This document shows positions 6,314 to 12,023 of a DNA stretch of 12,023 bases, piece by piece. The stretch is from NCBI GenBank assembly GCA_015232735.1, contig JADFZC010000042.1:1-12023 (forward strand). The letters are read 5' to 3'. The stretch's first letter is position 1. Every line of letters begins with the position of its first letter. The position numbers and the translations under genes are program-made. A model generated the notes under the pieces. That model had not been told where the DNA came from, ran no database searches, and saw nothing but the letters and a program-made list of their open reading frames with translations. The DNA comes from Oligoflexales bacterium (lineage in GTDB: Bacteria > Bdellovibrionota > Oligoflexia > Oligoflexales > Oligoflexaceae).

Positions 6314-7585
6314 TTAGCCACCGACAATGCTGCCCATATCAAATATGGGAAGGTACATTGCTATCAATATGAAGGCAATCAGGGTTCCTATGAACACAAT
6401 CATCAAGGGTTCAATCATTGACGTTAGTGCTTCAATGGAGCTATCCACTTCATCTTCATAGATTGAGGTCACTTTTGCAAGCGTGTCATCAAGAGCGCCG
6501 GTTGTCTCTCCTACTGCGACCATTGAGGAAACCATCAATGGAAAAAGTTTTGATTGACTCATAGGCTCCGATAGGTTCTTTCCTTTTGTAATTTCTTCTT
6601 TTAGAAAAAGAATGACTTTTTCTATCTCTTTGTTGCCAACAGAAGAAGCACAGATGGATAGGGCATCAAGAATAGAAACGCCAGAGGAAAGCATAGCTGA
6701 TAGAGTTGATGAGAATTTTGCTATTGATGCTTTAAGGACAAGATCTCCGAAGAATGGAAGCTTCAAAAGAGTTTTATCAAAAATATATTTTCCTTTTGCT
6801 GTACTTAACCACAATTTTACAGACATGAAAAACACTACTCCTGAAGCCAAAATGATGTGCCAGTTTTTTATGAGAGTATCGGAAGTGGCAACAACAAAAG
6901 CTGTTATTTCGGGTAATTCCTTTCCGCTTTCAGTGAATTGCTCAGCAAAGGATGGAACCACGAAAGTCAAAAGTGCCGAAACAACTCCGAGGGCAACAAC
7001 CAAAATGACAATTGGATATGACATGGCTGATTTTATCTGGGACTTAATTTTTGAAGACTTTTCTATGTATTCGAATAGTTTTTTCAAGATAAAATCGAGC
7101 TTTCCGGATGCTTCACCCGCTCTTACCATGGAAACAAACAATTTATCAAAGACATCAGGATGATGTTCCAGAGAGTCGCTTAAGTTGGTTCCCTTCTCAA
7201 TTGATGCATGAACATCTTCAAGGATTTTTCGGAAATGATATTTCTTTTGTTGCTGACAGAGAAGGTTTAATGCCTGAAGCAGGGAAATTCCATTTTCAAT
7301 CATCAATGAAAGCTGCTTTGTAAAAACAGCCATTTCTTTTGTATTTGGCAATTCCCTGCCGATAGTGATTTGAATTTTTCCTTTATCATCTCTGTAAAAA
7401 AACTTGGAAAGGGTATTCTGGTCTGAAAATTTTGACCTAATCGAATCCTCTGATCCTTGTATTGATATGATTCTATATCCTCTATTACCAAGGTTAATTT
7501 TTGCGGATTTTATTGAATCGGCATTTATAATGTTGGTAACAATTTTCCCGCTTTTTGTTCTAGCTTTATAGGCATAATTTGGCAA
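6314..7585 (-). CDS. pilC: Type IV pilus inner-membrane platform protein PilC (GspF family)
   Basis: PilC is the polytopic platform with which the PilB and PilT ATPases interact during pilus assembly and disassembly. The 423-residue protein begins with the family N-terminus YAYKARTKSGK and contains two T2SSF domains (about 85-208 and 288-410). Each carries the repeat motif, GEASGKL at 157-163 and GETTGAL at 359-365. Predicted membrane segments are about 190-212, 243-260 and 393-415. Length matches PilC/GspF proteins (about 400-420). PilC rather than GspF is inferred from the adjacent pilT and pilB. The start is TTG 7585, with AGGGG 8 nt upstream. It lies 50 nt after the pilT stop and is presumably in the same operon. 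No convincing terminator follows in 6180-6313. Confidence 0.9.
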   Translation of the reverse strand: MPNYAYKARTKSGKIVTNIINADSIKSAKINLGNRGYRIISIQGSEDSIRSKFSDQNTLSKFFYRDDKGKIQITIGRELPNTKEMAVFTKQLSLMIENGISLLQALNLLCQQQKKYHFRKILEDVHASIEKGTNLSDSLEHHPDVFDKLFVSMVRAGEASGKLDFILKKLFEYIEKSSKIKSQIKSAMSYPIVILVVALGVVSALLTFVVPSFAEQFTESGKELPEITAFVVATSDTLIKNWHIILASGVVFFMSVKLWLSTAKGKYIFDKTLLKLPFFGDLVLKASIAKFSSTLSAMLSSGVSILDALSICASSVGNKEIEKVILFLKEEITKGKNLSEPMSQSKLFPLMVSSMVAVGETTGALDDTLAKVTSIYEDEVDSSIEALTSMIEPLMIVFIGTLIAFILIAMYLPIFDMGSIVGG

Positions 7586-7593
7586 TATTAAAT

Positions 7594-7598
7594 CCCCT
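7594..7598 (-). promoter_or_regulatory. Shine-Dalgarno supporting the pilC TTG start
   Basis: AGGGG on the - strand ends 8 nt before TTG 7585, which favours this start over internal candidates. Confidence 0.6.
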
Positions 7599-7635
7599 AT
7601 TCACCCATAATTTTTCTTTTCAATACTTAAGATGC

Positions 7636-8703
7636 TTAACCTCTTCTTGACATCATCTCAAGAAATTCCTCTTTCTTTGAAGAACAATGCAGTGCTACAT
7701 CTTTGTTGACTATTCCTGTTTTTACCAGTGAAACTAATGATTGATTCATTGTTTGCATATGTGTTTCAGTTTGACCTGTCTGCATGACGGAATAAATTTG
7801 ATTGAATTTGCCTTCATTAATGAGTGCTTTTATTGGATTATTCGCAATTAATATTTCCATGGCAAGTGCCCTGCCAGTCTTTGTAGTAGGAAGTAACAGT
7901 TGGGAAATTACGGCTTCGAGAGTCATAGAAAGCTGTGTTCTGATTTGGCTCTGCTGGTGAGGTGGGAAAACGTCAATAATACGGTTTAGGGATGAGACAG
8001 CATCGTTAGTATGTAATGTCGCAAAGACCAAATGGCCGGTCTCAGCTATTGTAAGCGCAGCTTTAATCATATCGAGATCTCTAAGCTCGCCTAGCATAGC
8101 TACATCTGGATCCTGTCGCAGTAAGCTTTTAAGTGCGAGGTTTATATCATCAGTGTCTTCTCCCAACTCACGTTGGTTTACTAAGCATGTTTTATGCAAA
8201 TGCACAATTTCAATAGGTTCCTCTAGTGATACGATATGACCGTATAGTGTTTCGTTTATGTGATTAATCATTGCTGCCAGTGTTGTGGATTTACCTGACC
8301 CGGTTGGCCCGGTAACAAGGACGAGACCTTTTGGTTTATTACATAATGAATATAGTATCTGAGGAAGTCCCAATCCTGAAATAGTTGGTATTACTTGCGC
8401 AATAGTTCTAAAAGCACCTGCAATGTTGTGGTTTTCATAGTATATGTTGGCTCTGAATCTGGATATTTTTTTTATCTCGAAAGACAAGTCGATTTCTTTT
8501 CTTTTTTCAAAAATCTTTTTTTGTTCTTCTGTAAGAACGCTATAACATAAAGTCATAGCTTCCTGCGGAGAAAGAGGTGGAAGGTTAAGGGGAATTAATT
8601 GCCCATCAATTCTAATTCTTGGAGGCGAATTTGCAGCAATATGCAAATCACTGGCTCTTTGCTCAATAACGGTTTTTAGTAGTTGTGGTAGGGTATAATC
8701 CAT
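7636..8703 (-). CDS. pilT: Type IV pilus retraction ATPase PilT
   Basis: PilT is the hexameric cytoplasmic motor that depolymerises the pilus for twitching motility. In order, the 355-residue protein shows: ASDLHI with RIDG in the N-terminal PAS-like domain (18-34); Walker A GPTGSGKS (132-139); an Asp-box equivalent SLEEPIE (159-165); Walker B DPDVAMLGELRD (198-209); and His-box GHLVFATLHT (223-232). The PilT-specific motif is NPIKALINEGK (289-299), equivalent to AIRNLIREGK, followed by QTGQTETHMQTMNQSL. Most PilT proteins have EDP in the Asp box; this one has EEP. Together with the divergent AIRNLIREGK motif, this leaves open PilU or a second PilT paralogue. The start ATG 8703 has TGAGG 6 nt upstream. 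It is separated from pilB by a 236-nt gap largely occupied by a palindromic repeat. Confidence 0.9.
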   Translation of the reverse strand: MDYTLPQLLKTVIEQRASDLHIAANSPPRIRIDGQLIPLNLPPLSPQEAMTLCYSVLTEEQKKIFEKRKEIDLSFEIKKISRFRANIYYENHNIAGAFRTIAQVIPTISGLGLPQILYSLCNKPKGLVLVTGPTGSGKSTTLAAMINHINETLYGHIVSLEEPIEIVHLHKTCLVNQRELGEDTDDINLALKSLLRQDPDVAMLGELRDLDMIKAALTIAETGHLVFATLHTNDAVSSLNRIIDVFPPHQQSQIRTQLSMTLEAVISQLLLPTTKTGRALAMEILIANNPIKALINEGKFNQIYSVMQTGQTETHMQTMNQSLVSLVKTGIVNKDVALHCSSKKEEFLEMMSRRG

Positions 8704-8796
8704 TTAGCGCCTCATAGTATTTATTCGTTCGTGGTACAAAATATACCAAAAAGCAAAACCTGAACTTTAATGGCGAAGAACATCCCGTTAAATATC

Positions 8797-8947
8797 AACT
8801 AGATCCTCTGTGAGCTTTGCTCGTCAGCGACGTATCCTGAATCCTAAAGAAGAAGGATCTGTCACGAAATATTAGCATGATACCAACAGATCCTATGCAA
8901 GCTTTGCTTGCTACATCCGTAGCGCTTTCGCACCTCGGACTAACTGG
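8797..8947 (-). repeat. Second copy of the palindromic repeat (copy C), inverted relative to copy B
   Basis: Read on the - strand this aligns with copy B over its length. The most conserved part is the core (8850-8897), with AGGATCTGT, a TATTTCGTGACAGATCCTTC block, and the TCAGGATAC outer motif. The arms differ in sequence but still form hairpins: GAGC-TTT-GCTC (8812-8822), GCAAGC-TTT-GCTTGC (8897-8911) and GCG-CTTT-CGC (8922-8931). The ends are AACTAG (8797-8802) and AGTTAGTCC. The latter overlaps the pilB stop codon (8940-8942). It lies between pilB and pilT inside the presumed pilus operon. Confidence 0.82.
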
Positions 8948-10871
8948 CCATATTTTTTCCGTCGGTGGTATTGTCAGTTGCAGTGGCCTTTACAACTTCA
9001 CGTGCATCTGTCTCTCCGGCGATTAATTTGGCCAGAGCATTTTGCCTCAAGGTTTTCATACCATTTTCCATCGCAATTCGTTTCAATTCCATGGAAGATC
9101 TTTCTGCCAGTATTGCCTCCTTTATGTCATCATTTACTGAAAGAACTTCAAAGACGGCCACTCTACCTTTGTAGCCGCTTTTATTGCAACTCGGACAGCC
9201 ATTTCCCCTGAAAGGCTTTACTTTGGGTGCTAAATGCGATGGTATTCCGATTTTTATCAAATGTTCAGGTTTTATTGAGTCATCAGGAATCTTACATTTA
9301 TCACATAGACGCCTGACAAGTCTTTGTGCGACAATCACGTTAAGTGAGGACATGAGATTGAAGGATTCAAGACCGAGATTTTGGAGCCGTATTATGGTAT
9401 CAGCGGCACTGTTTGTATGAAGTGTCGACAACACAAGGTGGCCTGTTAACGCTGCCTTTATTGCGATTTCTCCTGTTTCCTGATCTCTTATCTCACCAAC
9501 CATAATAATGTCGGGGTCCTGCCTGAGAAATGCTCTCAGCGCCTCTGAAAAATTGAAGTTTATTATGGGATTCACTTGAACCTGATTGATACCTTCAATG
9601 TTGAATTCAACAGGATCTTCCGCAGTTAATATGTTTTCAGATGTTTTGTTAAGTTCGGCAAGTGCGGAATACAGAGTAGTTGTCTTGCCAGATCCTGTTG
9701 GTCCTGTTACTAAGACCATTCCGAAAGGTTTATGAATGGCGGCTTGGAGTCTCTCGAAGTCAATTTTTTCAAGACCAAGTTTGGTCATGTCCACTTGAAG
9801 GCTTGATTTATCGAGAATTCGAAGAACTACCTTTTCTCCATATAGAGTGGGACAGACGTTTACCCTGAAATCTATTGGCTTATTGTTTATATTAACCCTT
9901 ATTCCACCATCCTGAGGTAGTCTTTTTTCTGCAATGTCCAGATTAGACATTATCTTAATTCTTGATATTAGTGGATTTTTAAATTTGCCAGGAGGCCTGG
10001 CAATTTCGTGAAGAACACCATCTACACGAAAACGAATTCTCAGATATGTTTCATAAGGTTCAATGTGAATATCTGATGCTCCTAAATTCAAGCAATTGAT
10101 CAGTATCTCATTGACAAGTTTGATTACTGGAGCCATCTCCTTTTCTTCGGAAGATGACGTATCTCCGCCAATTGAAGCTCTGTTTTCAAGATTCTTTTGT
10201 GGCTCTTCAATTGATTCATCTCTATCAAGGTCTCCCAAATCGAGCTTACTTGCCCCGTAGTATCTTCGAAGCGCATTGAAAATTTTTTCGTCAGTTGATA
10301 GAACTGGCTTCGGCTGAAAGCCTGTTTTAAATCTTATTAAATCTATTAATTTTAGATCTAGTGGGTTTCCCATGGCCACTATGATGTTTTGGCCAACTTT
10401 GTCTATGGGAATGAATTTCAGCTTTTTTGCTAGGTCGCTGGGGATTAGTCCAATAATATTTTGGGGTATATCCATTTGATCAAGATTTGAAATTTGAATG
10501 CCATATGCATTTGAATAGGCGGCCAGAAGGTGGTTTTCCTCATGGGCCTTCATGCTTATCAAAACTTGCAGTACCGTGGAATTTTTTTCTCTGGCAATGG
10601 CTTCAGCTTCTTTAATGTGCTGTACACTGATTTTCAGCCCATTAACGAGTAGTTCATAAAATTTTTTATCCTGGCTGTTCACAAATTGTGTCCATAAACT
10701 TAGTTCTTTATTAATAGGATTATCGGCAATAAGAAAAAATTTATTAGCGTTTTGAACGACAAAAATTGGAGGACTATTAAGAATTAAAAGAATTAAGAAG
10801 AAGCATGGAAAAAGATCTTTCCATGAAATCTGATCAATTTGTGAGAAAGAATCGATAAATAGGGATGTCAA
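8940..10871 (-). CDS. pilB: Type IV pilus extension ATPase PilB
   Basis: PilB is the cytoplasmic hexameric motor that powers pilin polymerisation. The longest frame gives 643 residues. After an N-terminal helical/T2SSE_N-like region (about 70-210) come: ASDIHIEPYE (265-274); Walker A GPTGSGKT (390-397); Asp-box AEDPVEF (417-423); Walker B DPDIIMVGEIRD (452-463); His-box GHLVLSTLHT (477-486); and a zinc tetracysteine (C523, C526, C559, C562) that separates PilB/GspE from PilT. The start is uncertain. TTG 10871 gives ~65 extra residues with a hydrophobic stretch (20-39) and has no ribosome site. GTG 10682 (codon 64) would give about 580 residues, closer to the family, but also lacks a clear ribosome site. 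A possible promoter just upstream of 10871 leaves both options open. The stop codon TAG lies within the end of repeat copy C. Confidence 0.92.
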   Translation of the reverse strand: MTSLFIDSFSQIDQISWKDLFPCFFLILLILNSPPIFVVQNANKFFLIADNPINKELSLWTQFVNSQDKKFYELLVNGLKISVQHIKEAEAIAREKNSTVLQVLISMKAHEENHLLAAYSNAYGIQISNLDQMDIPQNIIGLIPSDLAKKLKFIPIDKVGQNIIVAMGNPLDLKLIDLIRFKTGFQPKPVLSTDEKIFNALRRYYGASKLDLGDLDRDESIEEPQKNLENRASIGGDTSSSEEKEMAPVIKLVNEILINCLNLGASDIHIEPYETYLRIRFRVDGVLHEIARPPGKFKNPLISRIKIMSNLDIAEKRLPQDGGIRVNINNKPIDFRVNVCPTLYGEKVVLRILDKSSLQVDMTKLGLEKIDFERLQAAIHKPFGMVLVTGPTGSGKTTTLYSALAELNKTSENILTAEDPVEFNIEGINQVQVNPIINFNFSEALRAFLRQDPDIIMVGEIRDQETGEIAIKAALTGHLVLSTLHTNSAADTIIRLQNLGLESFNLMSSLNVIVAQRLVRRLCDKCKIPDDSIKPEHLIKIGIPSHLAPKVKPFRGNGCPSCNKSGYKGRVAVFEVLSVNDDIKEAILAERSSMELKRIAMENGMKTLRQNALAKLIAGETDAREVVKATATDNTTDGKNMAS

Positions 10872-10892
10872 TACATAAAGTTATTTCAATGG

Positions 10893-10920
10893 ATTATAAA
10901 AGGTCTATAAAACATGAGAA
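10893..10920 (-). promoter_or_regulatory. Candidate promoter upstream of pilB
   Basis: On the - strand, a perfect TATAAT (10898-10893) is preceded by a 16-nt spacer and a weak -35-like TTCTCA (10920-10915). A transcript would start near 10886. It would allow pilB-pilT-pilC to be transcribed separately from the genes to its right. Confidence 0.4.
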
Positions 10921-10981
10921 ATTTGAGTGGAATTTATACTAAAGAAAATGAAAAAGAAATAATCTGAAATATTTATAATAA

Positions 10982-11728
10982 TTAGAAAGTCTCACTTAGA
11001 TAAATTGATTTCGGATCGATATGCCTGTGCCGTTGGTACTTTAATTCCAGTTTGGCTAAGTGAGATAATACAACAGATTCATAGAAATTAATTTCTGTTT
11101 TTGCGTTTTTTATGATTTTTTTTATTATACGAAGAACTTTCCTGGGATGAAAGAGCAGTCCATGGCTTAAAAAATATTGTCCTGAAAAAAAGTAGACGTG
11201 GCCTTGAAAAAGAATTTTTGGTTCCATCGCATAAACTATGTTTTCTTTTTCACGAAGAGTGATTTGAAACCTGTTGCTGTTCAGTAAGTCTTTAACAAGA
11301 ATAGAATTTTTCATTTTTTTTAAAACAAGAAATATTGAGTGACGGGCACCTGATAATTTCAACATATCATCTTTGGCCTTATCAGATTCCATAAATGCAG
11401 TAAATGGAGTTTTCCCTAAGAATCTTGGATTTGTAACTTCAAGCAGTCTTTGGAAAATGAAGCAATCAATGAAGTAATTCATTCTTTCATTAAATATTAA
11501 ATCATCATTAAATACTTTTCCAGTTTTCCAAAAAAATTCTTCTTTTCCATTAATAAAAAGGGAAGATCCGAAGTTTTCGTTAACCCATTCCAATATTTTC
11601 TCGATAATTGAATCGATATTAGAGGAATAATCACACATCACAGATGAATCAATAGCGATTTTTTTATCAAAAATTTCAGATGCTGCCGATCTCTTAGAAC
11701 TATTTGAAATTAATTTTTCAAGCACCAT
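10982..11728 (-). CDS. Hypothetical protein, unrecognised 248-residue family
   Basis: I do not recognise this gene. From ATG 11728 it encodes 248 residues with no signal peptide and no clear membrane segment, so it is probably cytoplasmic. It is rich in Lys, Ile and Phe. Distinctive stretches that look conserved are FNERMNYFIDCFIFQRLLE near residue 80, the FFSGQYFLSHGLLFHP/RKVLRIIKKI block, and the C-terminal RHRHIDPKSIY. No catalytic motif is evident. ATG 11728 is chosen over an upstream TTG (11803) because AAAAGG lies 7 nt before it, and because the upstream 75 nt are better explained as the end of another gene in a different frame, which it overlaps by 19 nt. That overlap implies translational coupling. 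It lies 110 nt before pilB on the same strand, but a pilus role is only guilt by association. Confidence 0.7.
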   Translation of the reverse strand: MVLEKLISNSSKRSAASEIFDKKIAIDSSVMCDYSSNIDSIIEKILEWVNENFGSSLFINGKEEFFWKTGKVFNDDLIFNERMNYFIDCFIFQRLLEVTNPRFLGKTPFTAFMESDKAKDDMLKLSGARHSIFLVLKKMKNSILVKDLLNSNRFQITLREKENIVYAMEPKILFQGHVYFFSGQYFLSHGLLFHPRKVLRIIKKIIKNAKTEINFYESVVLSHLAKLELKYQRHRHIDPKSIYLSETF

Positions 11729-12023
11729 TCGGTAACCTTTTCTCCAAAAACAGGGAACCTTATTCTGAAAGGTATCCAGACAAATAAATTTCCTTTTCCA
11801 CAAGATTTTTGTGTAAGCGAAATAAACAGGTTATTTCTGTTGCCAGGATCATGTGTTTTGATGATGATATCATCAGTTGGAATGTAAATACCATAGTTTA
11901 AAAAATGCTTTTGAATTTTTCGCCGCTGGTTTTGATCTCCCTCAAAATCTCTATGAAAGGTGTTCCCGTTAGATAGTTGATAATATAATAAGGTCGTTGC
12001 AAAAAAGGCTTTTAATGCTGGAT
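11710..12023 (-). CDS. Partial CDS running off the right edge (C-terminal 103 residues)
   Basis: On the - strand a frame open from 12021 to a TAA at 11710-11712 gives 103 residues without a start in the window. In DNA this AT-rich, so long a stop-free run strongly suggests coding. It begins PALKAFFATTLLYYQ, a hydrophobic/aromatic stretch, and continues through GIYIPTDDIIIKTHDPGN and LFVWIPFRIRFPVFGEKV to the end WCLKN. The beta-rich tail after a possible helix loosely resembles TadE-like or pseudopilin proteins; this is a guess and no family is assigned. The next gene's ATG (11728) lies inside it, so the two are probably co-transcribed and translationally coupled. Confidence 0.7.
   Translation of the reverse strand, partial: PALKAFFATTLLYYQLSNGNTFHRDFEGDQNQRRKIQKHFLNYGIYIPTDDIIIKTHDPGNRNNLFISLTQKSCGKGNLFVWIPFRIRFPVFGEKVTEWCLKN
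11736..11745 (-). promoter_or_regulatory. Ribosome binding site deciding the 11728 start
   Basis: GGAGAAAAGG on the - strand ends 7 nt before ATG 11728 and lies within the coding sequence of the preceding gene, which is typical of coupled overlapping genes. Confidence 0.6.

Noticed and set aside
6612..7163. Long + strand open frame opposite pilC (183 codons).
   Set aside because: It is the antisense of clearly coding pilC, with no homology and a composition typical of a shadow frame.
11729..11803. N-terminal 25-residue extension of the 248-residue hypothetical protein from a TTG start.
   Set aside because: It lies inside the reading frame of the overlapping upstream gene, lacks a ribosome site, and a well-placed ATG with AAAAGG exists at 11728.

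Overview
The window comes from an AT-rich bacterial chromosome (by eye about 35-38% GC). It encodes an outer-membrane-type lipoprotein and a type IV pilus motor set in the order pilB-pilT-pilC, so the host is Gram-negative. That gene order, with housekeeping genes scattered among small lineage-specific genes, fits the former Deltaproteobacteria (Desulfobacterota, Myxococcota, Bdellovibrionota or SAR324-like). The sequence alone does not fix the lineage. TTG start codons are frequent, and neither tRNA gene encodes its CCA end.

Layout, left to right. A 472-residue lipoprotein with PD40/TolB-like repeats (159-1577, +) converges on ribF (1698-2729, -), the bifunctional riboflavin kinase/FAD synthetase. 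A divergent intergenic region leads to a + strand pair: a small one-pass membrane protein with a possible degenerate PilZ fold (2951-3451), then aroE (3463-4341), 11 nt apart. After a 150-bp structured repeat comes queG (4514-5617, +), whose 3' end runs 19 nt into an opposing tRNA gene. On the - strand, tRNA-Phe(GAA), secG and tRNA-Leu(GAG) form one apparent transcription unit behind a good promoter. The secG-tRNA-Leu(GAG) order matches secG-leuU of E. coli. The remainder is also - strand: a partial gene entering from the right edge, an unrecognised 248-residue gene whose start overlaps it, then pilB, pilT and pilC.

The pilus genes form one functional group. PilB is the extension ATPase, PilT the retraction ATPase and PilC the inner-membrane platform on which both act. 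RibF, AroE and QueG are unrelated metabolic functions (flavin cofactors, aromatic amino acids, tRNA queuosine), so most of the window is ordinary chromosomal backbone.

The most unusual feature is a dispersed, non-coding, palindromic repeat. One full copy lies between aroE and queG, a second in opposite orientation lies between pilB and pilT, and a degraded arm follows the lipoprotein gene. All three abut stop codons; one repeat terminus supplies the pilB stop codon, and another lies just ahead of the queG start. No transposase, CRISPR array or defence system is visible.
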